A DNA stretch of 44,508 nt, from the NCBI GenBank assembly GCA_025980435.1, contig JAICXK010000011.1, forward strand, positions 1 through 44,508. The letters are read 5' to 3'. Below are positions 1-8,137 of this stretch, in pieces. This DNA comes from Bryobacteraceae bacterium. GTDB lineage: Bacteria > Acidobacteriota > Terriglobia > Bryobacterales > Bryobacteraceae. The first letter of the stretch is position 1; each line of letters starts with the position of its first letter. Made by a program: the position numbers and the translations under genes. The notes below the pieces were generated by a model, which saw only the letters and a list, made by a program, of their open reading frames with translations, ran no database searches and was not told the origin of the DNA.

Positions 1-2
1 AG

Positions 3-200
3 GACCTCTCGCGACGGAACACGATCACTGCGCTGTTCCTTGAAGCGCAGGCTTCGATTGGACTCGGCCACACGAAGCGCGGGCGCCGCTTGCTCGAACG
101 CGTACTGCAACTCGATCCCAGCCATGCAAACGCTTCGGACTTTTCGGCTGAGCTTCGGACCGAAGCAGTACTCGCAGACCGCGCCGGGATCAAAGCATGA
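3..200 (+). CDS. C-terminal end of a TPR-containing protein (5' end outside the window)
   Basis: An open frame enters from the left edge and stops at the TGA at 198-200, giving about 65 residues. The translation contains one recognisable tetratricopeptide-like helix pair: an alanine/leucine-rich helix, a short turn, then a second helix ending in LDPSHANA, the classic end of a TPR unit. Its TGA overlaps the ATG of the downstream sugar transporter (ATGA, 4 nt), so the two are probably translated together. In Acidobacteria such TPR tails next to sugar transporters often belong to DUF5107 proteins of glycan-use loci; that identity is a guess because the diagnostic N-terminal part is missing. Confidence 0.6.
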   Translation, partial: DLSRRNTITALFLEAQASIGLGHTKRGRRLLERVLQLDPSHANASDFSAELRTEAVLADRAGIKA

Positions 201-1624
201 AGTCTGTACAGACGGGCAGTACGGCAGCTTCAGCAACCGCAACCCATCTCCATTCCGGCTACGTCTGGCTCATCTCGGCGGCCGCGGCCCTGGGCGGGCT
301 GCTCTTCGGCTACGATTGGGTGGTAATCGGCGGGGCCAAGCCGTTCTACGAAACATACTTCCGGCTCAACACGCAAGAGCTGATCGGGTGGGCGAATAGC
401 TGCGCTTTGATCGGATGCCTGATCGGTTCCATTGTTTCTGGCTTTGTCAGTGACCGCTTCGGCCGAAAAAAGCTGCTCATCGCTTCGGCGCTGCTGTTCG
501 CAATCTCCTCGGTATTAACAGGGTGGGCCTGGTCGTTTAACTCGTTCATCACGTGGCGGATCATCGGCGGAGTTGCCATCGGTATCGCGTCGAATGTATC
601 GCCTACATACATCGCCGAGATAAGCCCGGCGTTGTGGCGCGGCCGGCTCGTTTCGCTAAACCAGGTCACCATTGTCGTTGGCATACTCGGCGCTCAGGTT
701 GTAAATTGGCTGATCGCGCAGCAGGTCCCCCTCGGGGCAACGGCGGAACAGATCCGCGTCTCCTGGAACGGACAGTTCGGCTGGCGTTGGATGTTCACCG
801 CCGTCACCGTGCCTTCGCTGATTTTTCTGTTCAGTTCGCTATTTGTCCCGGAGAGCCCGCGCTGGCTGGTTAAGAACAAAAGACGCGGGGAAGCGCGCGG
901 AACGCTGGTCAAGATAGGGGATGAGCGCTATGCGGACGAGGCGCTGACCGAAATTGAAGCCGCCCTGACCGCCGAATCGGTTCACAACGTTCAACACAAC
1001 GAACTGCTCTCGCCCGCTGTTCTGCGCATTCTCGGAATCGGCGTCTTCCTGGCAGTTCTTCAGCAGTGGAGCGGCATCAACGTCATCTTCAACTACGCCG
1101 AGGAGGTCTATCGCACCGCCGGCTACGGCATCAGCGGCGTGATGTTCAACATCGTCATCACCGGCGCGATCAATCTGATCTTTACTCTGGTTGCGCTTGG
1201 CTTCGTCGATCGCATCGGACGCAGGCCCCTCATGCTTTTTGGCTGCGCCGGCATTGGCATTTCGCATCTCCTGATCGGATTTGCCTACCGCACTCATCTT
1301 GGCGGTCTGCCGCTGCTCATCTTTACCTTGGCCGCGATCGGCTGCTATGCAATGTCGCTGGCCCCGGTCACCTGGGTTTTGATCTCGGAGATTTTTCCCA
1401 ATCGCATCCGCGGAGCGGCTGTATCCATCGCGGTCTCGGCGCTCTGGATTGCATCGTTTATTCTAACCTTCACATTTCCTCTCATCCTCGCGGCCATCGG
1501 TTCGGCGGCAACGTTCTGGCTATACGCCGCGATCTGCTTCATTGGGTTCATCTTCATCTGGTTGCGTGTTCCCGAAACCAAAGGCCGCACGCTGGAGCAG
1601 ATTGAACAGCAGCTCACGCGATGA
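197..1624 (+). CDS. MFS sugar porter (sugar:H+ symporter type)
   Basis: A 475-residue integral membrane protein of the sugar porter branch of the major facilitator superfamily, expected to import a monosaccharide across the inner membrane. Visible family signatures are the first-helix GYDWVVIGG, the loop 2-3 motif SDRFGRKK, PESPRWL after helix 6, QQWSGIN in helix 7, DRIGRRPL in loop 8-9 and the C-terminal PETKGRTLEQIE. The length is usual for the XylE/GLUT family and twelve hydrophobic segments can be counted. Its start overlaps the preceding stop by 4 nt and its stop overlaps the ATG of the isomerase gene by 4 nt, so it belongs to a sugar-use operon. The substrate cannot be read from sequence; the neighbours make L-arabinose, D-galactose or a similar sugar most likely. 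Confidence 0.92.
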   Translation: MKSVQTGSTAASATATHLHSGYVWLISAAAALGGLLFGYDWVVIGGAKPFYETYFRLNTQELIGWANSCALIGCLIGSIVSGFVSDRFGRKKLLIASALLFAISSVLTGWAWSFNSFITWRIIGGVAIGIASNVSPTYIAEISPALWRGRLVSLNQVTIVVGILGAQVVNWLIAQQVPLGATAEQIRVSWNGQFGWRWMFTAVTVPSLIFLFSSLFVPESPRWLVKNKRRGEARGTLVKIGDERYADEALTEIEAALTAESVHNVQHNELLSPAVLRILGIGVFLAVLQQWSGINVIFNYAEEVYRTAGYGISGVMFNIVITGAINLIFTLVALGFVDRIGRRPLMLFGCAGIGISHLLIGFAYRTHLGGLPLLIFTLAAIGCYAMSLAPVTWVLISEIFPNRIRGAAVSIAVSALWIASFILTFTFPLILAAIGSAATFWLYAAICFIGFIFIWLRVPETKGRTLEQIEQQLTR

Positions 1625-3054
1625 AAGACTCCAATGGGTTGAGAATCGGTTTATTCAGTCTCGGTCTGGAAGCCTATTGGCCCCAGTTCGGGGGTCTCAA
1701 GGAGCGCCTGCTGGGTTACAACCGTCAGATCGCGGAAAAACTGGCGCGCCCCGGTGTTTTCATCGAAAACCTCGGCCTGATCGATACGCCGGAAAAGGCA
1801 TTCGCCGCCGGCCATCGGTTTCGTCAGGCAGATGTCGATCTTCTTTTCCTTCACGTTGCGACTTACGGCGTATCTTCCGCGGTTCTGCCCGTCGTGCGTC
1901 GCGCAAAAGCGCCGGTCGTCGTTCTGAACCTCGCTCCGGGCGCCGCGATCGATTACACAGCGTTTAATCGGATGCGGGATCGAGACCAGATGACTGGCGA
2001 ATGGCTGGCCTGGTGCCAGGCCTGTCCGGTGCCTGAAATCGCCAGCGTATTTCAGCGCGCGCGCATCCCGTTCTTTCAAATCACGGGCACGCTCGAGAAC
2101 GGTGACCTTGCCTGGACCGAAATGGATGAGTGGCTGCAAGCGGCTCGCGTTGCATATGTGATGGAGCATAACCGCCTCGGATTGATGGGTCACTATTACG
2201 GCGGCATGCTCGACATCTATTCCGATTTGACGCAGCACTGCGCCGCTTTTGGCGGTCACATCGATTTGATCGAGATCGACGAACTGGCTGCCCTGCGCCG
2301 CCAGGTTACAGATTCCGAGATTCAAGAACGGATCGCGCTGTTTAACGAAATCTTCGACGTGCAGCCGGACTGCCCCGTTGATGAGCTTCGCCGTGCCGCT
2401 ATAACATCCGTGGCGTTAGACCGACTGGTTGCGGGTCACCAACTCGGCTCGCTCGCTTATTACTATCGCGGAACCGGCAATCCGGAAAATGAAGGCGCAA
2501 TCAGTTCCATCATCCTCGGAACCAGTCTCCTCACGGCCCGCGGCATTCCCGTAGCCGGTGAATACGAGGTCAAGAATGCGCAGGCCATGAAAATTCTGGA
2601 CTCCTTCGGCGCGGGCGGCTCGTTTTCCGAATACTATGCGATGGATTTCAACGACGATACCGTTCTGCTCGGGCATGATGGCCCGGGCCATCTCGCGATT
2701 GCCGAGGGCAAAGCCAAAGTGAGGCCGCTCGGCGTCTATCACGGCAAGGTGGGCCGCGGGCTGTCGGTCGAAATGTCCGTCAGAAACGGGCCGGTTACCG
2801 TGCTTTCGGTTGCGCAAACGGTCGAGGGGCGCCTGAAGCTCGTGGCCGCAGAGGCGGTTTCTGAGCCTGGTCCGATCCTGGAAATCGGCAACACGAACAG
2901 CCGCTATCGCTTCTCCTTGGGTGCGCGAAATTTCATCCATGCATGGAACGCACAGGGCCCGGCCCACCACTGCGCCATCGGCCTGGGACACATTTCGAGC
3001 AAACTCCAGAAGCTCGCGGCGCTGCTTGCAATGGAATACATACAAGTATGTTGA
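1621..3054 (+). CDS. L-arabinose/L-fucose isomerase family protein
   Basis: A 477-residue cytoplasmic aldose-ketose isomerase related to L-arabinose isomerase (AraA). By pattern alignment with AraA the four active-site metal/acid-base positions appear conserved: Glu314 (AGEYEVKNA), Glu337 (SFSEYYAMDF), His352 (LLGHDGPGH) and His449/450 (GPAHHCAIG). The overall length is slightly below E. coli AraA (500). It probably binds Mn2+ and converts an aldose to a ketose. AraA enzymes are known to act also on D-galactose, giving D-tagatose, which would fit the galactosidase-like gene downstream, but the true substrate is unknown. The start overlaps the transporter stop (ATGA) and the end overlaps the start of the GH39-like gene by 7 nt, so translation is probably coupled. 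Confidence 0.85.
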   Translation: MKDSNGLRIGLFSLGLEAYWPQFGGLKERLLGYNRQIAEKLARPGVFIENLGLIDTPEKAFAAGHRFRQADVDLLFLHVATYGVSSAVLPVVRRAKAPVVVLNLAPGAAIDYTAFNRMRDRDQMTGEWLAWCQACPVPEIASVFQRARIPFFQITGTLENGDLAWTEMDEWLQAARVAYVMEHNRLGLMGHYYGGMLDIYSDLTQHCAAFGGHIDLIEIDELAALRRQVTDSEIQERIALFNEIFDVQPDCPVDELRRAAITSVALDRLVAGHQLGSLAYYYRGTGNPENEGAISSIILGTSLLTARGIPVAGEYEVKNAQAMKILDSFGAGGSFSEYYAMDFNDDTVLLGHDGPGHLAIAEGKAKVRPLGVYHGKVGRGLSVEMSVRNGPVTVLSVAQTVEGRLKLVAAEAVSEPGPILEIGNTNSRYRFSLGARNFIHAWNAQGPAHHCAIGLGHISSKLQKLAALLAMEYIQVC

Positions 3055-4529
3055 GATCACGGAAAATCTGTTTGCCGGCGCTCGTGCTGGCCGCCGCATC
3101 CTTGCACGCACAGGCCGTTCACATCGACTGGAACAAGGTTCGAAGGGTCTCAAAAACAACGGCGACACTGCAGGTCGTGGTGAATCCGCCTCTGCGCCGC
3201 GGTTCGGCGATTCACGATCGTGTCTTTTCGGAGCTACAGAAGCTCGGAGCGGATTATGTCCGATACGTTCCATGGCTGCCGTACCCGAAGCTTGCCGTAG
3301 CCGAATTGCAGCCGCCATCAAACGGCGGAACGTCTTGGGATTTTTCCCTGATCGATCCCATGACGGAAGACTTTCTTCATGCAACAAATGGCCATTCGGC
3401 CATTCTCAACTTCAGCACCATCCCGGCCTGGATGTTCGTCACGCCCAAGCCAGTTACGTATCCGGCCGACCCCGATCAAGCGGACTGGCACTACACGCAG
3501 GGCACCGAACTCCGCGATCCGTCCATGAAAGAGCTGGGCGATTACTACGCGCGCCTCGTGAGCTGGTACGTGAACGGAGGTTTCACGGACGAACTCGGCA
3601 AACGGCACGAATCGGGGCATCACTTCAAAGTCGATTATTGGGAAGTCCTAAATGAAATCGATTTTGAGCACAACATGACCCCCGAGCAGTACACGGCCCG
3701 CTACGACGCGATCGTTTCCGCGATTCGCGCCATAGCTCCGCAGATGAAGTTCATCGGGCTCGCGCTGGCGATGCCGTCCGACAATCCCAAGATGTTCGAG
3801 TATTTCCTCGATCACAGACATCACAAGCCGGGCATTCCGCTCGACATGATTTCCTATCATTTCTACGCCAGTCCATCAGCGGATCAGACACCCGAGATCC
3901 AGCAGTTCACGTTCTTCGATCAGGCCGATCGCTTCCTGGCTACTGTTCGCTACATCGAAGCCATCCGGCGGCGGTTATCTCCCGAAACACGCACGACGGT
4001 AGATGAGATCGGCTCTATCTCCGCGGACGATGGCGGACAGACTGCCCCCGGACATGTTACGAAGCCGATTCCGAACTCCTACTGGAATCTATCGGGAGCG
4101 ACCTTTGCGTACGTATTCGCGCATCTTGCGGAGCTTGGCATCGACGTGGCGGGCGAATCGCAGCTCGTCGGCTACCCGACCCAGTTCCCCAGCGTCTCCA
4201 TGGTCGATTGGACCACCGGCGCGCCGAACGCCCGCTTCCGGGTTCTGCAATTGCTGAAGGACAATTTCGGACCCGGAGACAAGATCGTCGAGAGTTCCGT
4301 CAAATCTTCATACGTGGATAGCTTCGCCATTGTGACGCCGAACGGCCGGCGAAAGCTGCTGCTGATCAACAAGCGCGATCGCGAATTCGATCTGACCATG
4401 CCGAACCAGCCCGCTCGGCTTTCCGTAGTCGATCAAACCACCGAAGGATCGCCCTACGCGCTTTCGAAGCCCTCCGGGAAGACCATCAAACTGCGCGGCT
4501 TGGCGGTTGCTGTAATCGATTTCGAATAA
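3048..4529 (+). CDS. Secreted GH39-like glycoside hydrolase
   Basis: A 493-residue TIM-barrel glycosidase resembling GH39 (beta-xylosidase / alpha-L-iduronidase clan A). The ATG at 3048 was chosen because it begins a clean signal peptide (basic MLRSRK, hydrophobic core, cleavage after AQA); an in-frame upstream ATG at 2943 would add 35 residues without signal-like character and lie inside the isomerase gene. The clan-A acid/base is seen as Glu203 in the WEVLNE motif at the end of strand 4, and the likely nucleophile is Glu320 in TTVDEIG at strand 7. A small C-terminal beta domain follows. It should act in the periplasm or outside the cell. The gene overlaps the isomerase by 7 nt and touches the next gene with no gap. 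The substrate is not determinable. Confidence 0.82.
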   Translation: MLRSRKICLPALVLAAASLHAQAVHIDWNKVRRVSKTTATLQVVVNPPLRRGSAIHDRVFSELQKLGADYVRYVPWLPYPKLAVAELQPPSNGGTSWDFSLIDPMTEDFLHATNGHSAILNFSTIPAWMFVTPKPVTYPADPDQADWHYTQGTELRDPSMKELGDYYARLVSWYVNGGFTDELGKRHESGHHFKVDYWEVLNEIDFEHNMTPEQYTARYDAIVSAIRAIAPQMKFIGLALAMPSDNPKMFEYFLDHRHHKPGIPLDMISYHFYASPSADQTPEIQQFTFFDQADRFLATVRYIEAIRRRLSPETRTTVDEIGSISADDGGQTAPGHVTKPIPNSYWNLSGATFAYVFAHLAELGIDVAGESQLVGYPTQFPSVSMVDWTTGAPNARFRVLQLLKDNFGPGDKIVESSVKSSYVDSFAIVTPNGRRKLLLINKRDREFDLTMPNQPARLSVVDQTTEGSPYALSKPSGKTIKLRGLAVAVIDFE

Positions 4530-6491
4530 ATGCCTATGTACATTCGTACCCTCCTAGTAACTTGCATTGCGTCATTCGTCCTCTTCGGTGCTGACAAGAC
4601 CATTGTTCTCGACGGCCACGCAACCGGCCGCACTTATGAAGGTTTGGGCGCAGTCAGCGCCGGCGCTTCTTCGCGTCTGTTGATCGATTATCCCGAGCCG
4701 TATCGCAGCCGGATCCTGGACTATCTCTTCAAGCCGGGCTATGGCGCAGCCTTGCAGCATCTGAAAGTCGAAATCGGCGCGGACGTCAACTCAACCGATG
4801 GTTCCGAGCCCAGCCATATGCGCTCGCGCAGCGACCACGATTACAACCGCGGATACGAATGGTGGTTGATGGAAGAGGCCCATCGGCGCAACCCCAACAT
4901 CATCCTGGATACGCTTGCCTGGGGCGCGCCCGGTTGGATCGGCGGCGGCCATCTCTATTCGCAGGACATGGCGAGCTATGTCGCCGATTTCATCAAAGGC
5001 GCCAAGCGGGTTCACCATCTGGACATTCGCTATACCGGCATCTGGAATGAGCGTCCCTATGATCCCGCGTACGTGAAGCTGCTGCACCGAACCTTGCTGA
5101 ACCAGGGGATCGCAACCCAGATCGTCTGCTGCGACGATTACCATCGCGACAAGCAGTTCGAGGTAATCGCCGCCATGGAAAGAGATCCCGAATTGGCGGC
5201 TGCAGTTGCGGCCGTGGGTGTCCATTATCCACGCGCCACAGCTACAGACCAGTACTCCACAACTCCCAAAGTCAAAGCGAGCGGCAAGAAATTATGGTCA
5301 AGCGAAGATCAACCCAACCAAGGCGGTGGTCCGTTCGTCTCCCGCGACTGGCAGGTAGGAGGCCGCATTCTGGCGCAGGTCTATAACCGCAATTATCTGC
5401 AAGGCGCGTTTACCAAGACAGAGATCTGGAGTCCTATTACATCGTATTTTGAGAACCTCGCTGCCCCGCACTCCGGGCTGATGTATGCAAACACGCCCTG
5501 GTCGGGCCACTATGAGGTGCAAGGCACGATCTGGGCGACCGCGCATACGACACAATTTGCTCAGCCTGGATGGCAATACATGGATTCGGCTTCCGGCTTC
5601 CTTGCGGGTAACGCGGGGACCTACGTGGCCTTGAAGTCGCCTCAATCGCAAGACTGGAGCGTGGTACTCGAGACCGTGAACGCCCACGCCCCGCAAGACT
5701 TCCAATTCCGAATCGCGGGCGGACTCTCGACCGGCTCGGTTCACGTCTGGGAAACGAATTCGCGAAAAACATTCGAGCATGTCGCCGATCTTACGCCGCA
5801 CAATGGAGCATTCAGCTACAAATTCGATCCCGATTCGCTCTATTCGCTGACTACCACGACGGGTCAGGGCAAAGGCAGCGCACAGCCTCCACCGGACACA
5901 CCCTTCCCGCTGCCGTACTCGGAAGATTTCGAACACACTGCGCTAAATCACACGCCGAAATATCTGGCCGATCAGGATGGCGCGTTTGAAGTGCACTCGT
6001 GCGAACAGCGCGCGGGACGCTGCCTGGAACAGGTGATCACACAGAAACCGATCCCGTGGGGGCCGCTTCCCAACCCATTTACTCTGACAGGCGATTCAGA
6101 CTGGACTGACTACCGTGTCAGCGCTGATGCATTACCTTTATCGGCGAACGAGATCGCGATCATCGGCCGGATCGACTCGGCGAACGTGTTTAGCGACGGC
6201 AAAGCGCTCTGGCCAAGCGGATATGTGCTGCGGGTGGAGAAGAACGGCGCGTGGAATCTCCTCTCTACGGCCTTCAAAACGCCTACCCGAACGTTAGCCT
6301 CGGGTTCGGTAGGCGCCGGAACCGGCTGGTCGAATCTCGCGCTTACGTTCCATGGCGACCAGATCAACGCGACGATCAACGGTAAACAGGTCGCGTCGGT
6401 TCACCATTCGGCCCACAAGGCCGGGATGTTCGCAGTGGGAACAGATTGGGGCCGGGCACAATTTGACAATGTGAGCGTGAGGCGGCAATGA
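4530..6491 (+). CDS. GH59 galactocerebrosidase (galactosylceramidase) homologue, secreted
   Basis: A 653-residue protein strikingly like animal galactocerebrosidase (GALC, GH59) over its whole length. Recognisable blocks include YEGLGAVSAG, SRLLIDYPEPYRS, DYLFKPGYGA, LKVEIGAD, TDGSEPSHM, RGYEWWLM, YTGIWNERPY, GKKLWSSED, PWSGHYEVQ and HTTQFAQPGW. The acid/base is Glu174 (IWNE) and the nucleophile Glu259 (SSED). After the TIM barrel and beta-sandwich, a C-terminal lectin-like domain (from about residue 460) is retained, ending in RAQFDNVSVR. A signal peptide (MPMYIRT then a hydrophobic run to about residue 21) indicates export. It probably cleaves beta-D-galactosides, perhaps glycolipids or plant galactans. 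The start ATG follows the previous TAA directly; a second in-frame ATG at 4536 is an alternative. Confidence 0.93.
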   Translation: MPMYIRTLLVTCIASFVLFGADKTIVLDGHATGRTYEGLGAVSAGASSRLLIDYPEPYRSRILDYLFKPGYGAALQHLKVEIGADVNSTDGSEPSHMRSRSDHDYNRGYEWWLMEEAHRRNPNIILDTLAWGAPGWIGGGHLYSQDMASYVADFIKGAKRVHHLDIRYTGIWNERPYDPAYVKLLHRTLLNQGIATQIVCCDDYHRDKQFEVIAAMERDPELAAAVAAVGVHYPRATATDQYSTTPKVKASGKKLWSSEDQPNQGGGPFVSRDWQVGGRILAQVYNRNYLQGAFTKTEIWSPITSYFENLAAPHSGLMYANTPWSGHYEVQGTIWATAHTTQFAQPGWQYMDSASGFLAGNAGTYVALKSPQSQDWSVVLETVNAHAPQDFQFRIAGGLSTGSVHVWETNSRKTFEHVADLTPHNGAFSYKFDPDSLYSLTTTTGQGKGSAQPPPDTPFPLPYSEDFEHTALNHTPKYLADQDGAFEVHSCEQRAGRCLEQVITQKPIPWGPLPNPFTLTGDSDWTDYRVSADALPLSANEIAIIGRIDSANVFSDGKALWPSGYVLRVEKNGAWNLLSTAFKTPTRTLASGSVGAGTGWSNLALTFHGDQINATINGKQVASVHHSAHKAGMFAVGTDWGRAQFDNVSVRRQ

Positions 6492-6504
6492 ACCCGATTG
6501 CTGC

Positions 6505-6521
6505 TATGATGGTGCCATCAT
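6505..6521 (+). promoter_or_regulatory. Inverted repeat and -10-like box overlapping the antitoxin start
   Basis: ATGATGG at 6506-6512 and CCATCAT at 6515-6521 form a perfect 7-bp inverted repeat with a 2-nt centre. A TATGAT hexamer at 6505-6510 looks like a -10 box, but no good -35 box is seen at the right distance. The right arm runs into the first of two possible antitoxin ATG codons (6520, 6523), so a transcript from this box would be leaderless. Ribbon-helix-helix antitoxins usually bind such short palindromes to repress their own operon, so this is the likely operator. Confidence 0.5.
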
Positions 6522-6777
6522 GATGTCGCGCACCCAAATCACGCTTGAACCGGAAATGCAGCGCGGCGCCCGGCGGCGCGCGAGTGAACTGGGTATTTCA
6601 CTCGCTGAATATGTCCGGCGCGTTGTCGCACGCGATCTTGGAACCGTCCAAAAGCCGGTGAGTCCCGCGATTGTGTTCGATTTAGGCGCCTCGGACGGTT
6701 CCGATATTGCAAGAAATAAGGGGGCTATGCTCGCTGAAGCGTTTGCCTCAGGTCGCAAGAAATCGAGATCCCGGTAA
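6520..6777 (+). CDS. Ribbon-helix-helix antitoxin of a type II toxin-antitoxin pair
   Basis: An 85-residue protein. Residues 4-45 fit a ribbon-helix-helix DNA-binding fold: a short beta strand (TQITLEPEM), helix A rich in Arg/Ala (RRRASELG), then the turn and helix B (ISLAEYVRRVVARDL). The C-terminal part is less ordered and ends in a basic tail, as expected for the toxin-binding region of such antitoxins. The gene lies 10 nt before a PIN-domain gene, the standard antitoxin-then-toxin order. ATG codons at 6520 and 6523 are both possible; no Shine-Dalgarno is seen, and the start sits inside an inverted repeat, consistent with a leaderless self-repressed operon. It is expected to neutralise the PIN toxin and repress transcription. 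Confidence 0.8.
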   Translation: MMSRTQITLEPEMQRGARRRASELGISLAEYVRRVVARDLGTVQKPVSPAIVFDLGASDGSDIARNKGAMLAEAFASGRKKSRSR

Positions 6778-6787
6778 CTCGCTCTGA

Positions 6788-7201
6788 ATGAGCCTGTTTG
6801 TCGATACCTCGATGTGGTTCGCAGCGGCGGACTCCTCGGACCGGAGCAATGCCCGCGCCAAGGCGATCCTTGGAGGCGGCGAGCCGCTGGTTGCCACCGA
6901 TCATGTCTTAATCGAGACCTGGACATTGCTTCGACACCGCATAAGCCGCCGTGCCGCCGAGAAGTTTTGGGAAGGGTTACGCGAGGGCGTAGCGGCGATA
7001 GAGGTGGTTGGTATAGCAGATCTGGAAAGCGCGTGGCAAATCGGCATTGTTTACCGTGATCAGGATTTTTCTCTCGTTGATCGGACCAGCTTCGCGGTGA
7101 TGCGACGGCTCGGCATCGAGCGAGCAGCATCACTTGACGATGATTTTGCGATCTTTCGCTTCGGACCGAACCGGCGTCGAGCTTTCACGGTTCTTCGTTG
7201 A
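6788..7201 (+). CDS. PIN-domain ribonuclease toxin (VapC-like)
   Basis: A 137-residue PIN-domain protein, the usual VapC toxin length. The acidic metal-binding residues of the family can be placed: Asp in the opening LFVDTSMWF, Glu in VLIETWTLL, Asp in FSLVDRTSFAVM and a fourth acidic position in ASLDDDFAIF. Such proteins are Mg2+/Mn2+-dependent RNases that cut tRNA, rRNA or mRNA when released from the antitoxin. It lies 10 nt after the ribbon-helix-helix gene. Its TGA (7199-7201) shares one base with the ATG of the following acetyltransferase gene, so all three genes probably share one transcript. Confidence 0.85.
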   Translation: MSLFVDTSMWFAAADSSDRSNARAKAILGGGEPLVATDHVLIETWTLLRHRISRRAAEKFWEGLREGVAAIEVVGIADLESAWQIGIVYRDQDFSLVDRTSFAVMRRLGIERAASLDDDFAIFRFGPNRRRAFTVLR

Positions 7202-7980
7202 TGCCTCCCTTTACCCGAAGCTCTCTGTACGCGGACCTTGTTCGATTAGGTGTCAGATCTCGTGATATTCTCATGGTTCACGCCAGCCTTCGGGCGGTAG
7301 GACCCGTCACCGGTGGGGCAAACGTGATCGTGCAGGCTCTGCTCGACACGATTGGACCGGACGGCACGCTGACTGCCTATGTCGATTTCGAGCCCTTTTA
7401 TGAAGACGGCGACGAGATCGAGATTCCCGTATTCGATAAACGAATAGCACGAGCGGCGCGGGATCATGGAGTCCTCCACGAAACTATGCGCACATCGCCC
7501 GGCGCGCTACGGAGTGATCATCCCGATGCGGGTGTCGTTGCAATTGGTGCGCTGGCCGGATGGATTGTTGCAGATCACACTTTCTGTTACGGGTACGGCG
7601 AAGGCTCTCCGTTTGAAAAAATTGTGCAGGCGCACGGGCGGGTGTTGCTGATCGGTCCACTGCTCGACTCCATCACGCTGCTTCACCACGCCGAACATAA
7701 AGCGCAAATTCCAAACAAGCGAATCCGCCGCTACCGCCGGCTGATGCCGGGTCTCAACGGGCCTCAATGGATTCAGTTCGAGGAGTTTGATACGAGCGAT
7801 CCCGTTAACGAGAAATTTCCCTCCAATTGCTTCGAACAGATCGCATCCGATTACCTCGCGACAGGCAGCGGATCGAAGGGTTCAATCGGCAACGCTCCAT
7901 CTTTTCTATTCGATGGCCCGGACCTGGTGGGTTTTGCCGTCAATTGGATGGAGCGTTTCATCAACGGAAGTTCTGCATAA
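7201..7980 (+). CDS. Aminoglycoside N3-acetyltransferase family protein, AAC(3)
   Basis: A 259-residue cytoplasmic enzyme of the Antibiotic_NAT (AAC(3)-II/III/IV) family, which moves acetyl from acetyl-CoA to the 3-amino group of 2-deoxystreptamine aminoglycosides. Family marks are the N-terminal LMVHASLRAVG, the GTLTAYVDF segment, SDHPDAGVVAIG, the GEGSPFEKI turn and LLIGPLLDSITLLHHAEH, which carries the conserved His and Glu near the active site. Length is normal. ATG 7201 was preferred to the in-frame TTG at 7198. The gene is joined to the PIN toxin by a 1-nt TGATG overlap. Resistance is possible, but soil bacteria carry many members of this family of unknown substrate, so the real role may differ. 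Confidence 0.85.
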   Translation: MPPFTRSSLYADLVRLGVRSRDILMVHASLRAVGPVTGGANVIVQALLDTIGPDGTLTAYVDFEPFYEDGDEIEIPVFDKRIARAARDHGVLHETMRTSPGALRSDHPDAGVVAIGALAGWIVADHTFCYGYGEGSPFEKIVQAHGRVLLIGPLLDSITLLHHAEHKAQIPNKRIRRYRRLMPGLNGPQWIQFEEFDTSDPVNEKFPSNCFEQIASDYLATGSGSKGSIGNAPSFLFDGPDLVGFAVNWMERFINGSSA

Positions 7981-8137
7981 AGCGGCTGGATCTTAGACCG
8001 AAGCGCATAGTATTTATCAATTACTACCCGGATTTCGCAGTTCAATGCTGATTTACTTCCCTTCCCCGGCCAATCCGACCGGTCAGCCGTTCCGCATCGC
8101 TGAAAACAAAAGCAATTGTTATACTTAAGCTGTTCCT
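7981..8137. other. Intergenic region before ispH
   Basis: These 157 bases hold no convincing gene. The only signal recognised is the TATACT hexamer close to the ispH start, listed separately. No terminator hairpin was found after the acetyltransferase stop. Confidence 0.5.
8120..8125 (+). promoter_or_regulatory. Candidate -10 box of the ispH-hopanoid operon
   Basis: TATACT is a five-of-six match to the bacterial -10 consensus and ends 12 nt before the ispH ATG. The -35 region is poor (around 8097-8103). No Shine-Dalgarno precedes the ATG, so transcription from here would give a very short leader of about six bases. This is a prediction from pattern only. Confidence 0.35.

Noticed and set aside
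2943-3047. N-terminal extension of the GH39-like gene from ATG 2943
   Set aside because: The added residues lie within the isomerase gene and would hide the signal peptide that begins at ATG 3048.
2416-3387. Long minus-strand open frame across the isomerase/GH39 junction
   Set aside because: Arg/Ala-rich translation without domain character, opposite two well-supported genes.
6463-6468. Perfect TTGACA -35 box upstream of the antitoxin gene
   Set aside because: It is 36 bases from the TATGAT box, too far for a sigma-70 promoter, and lies inside the GH59 coding sequence.
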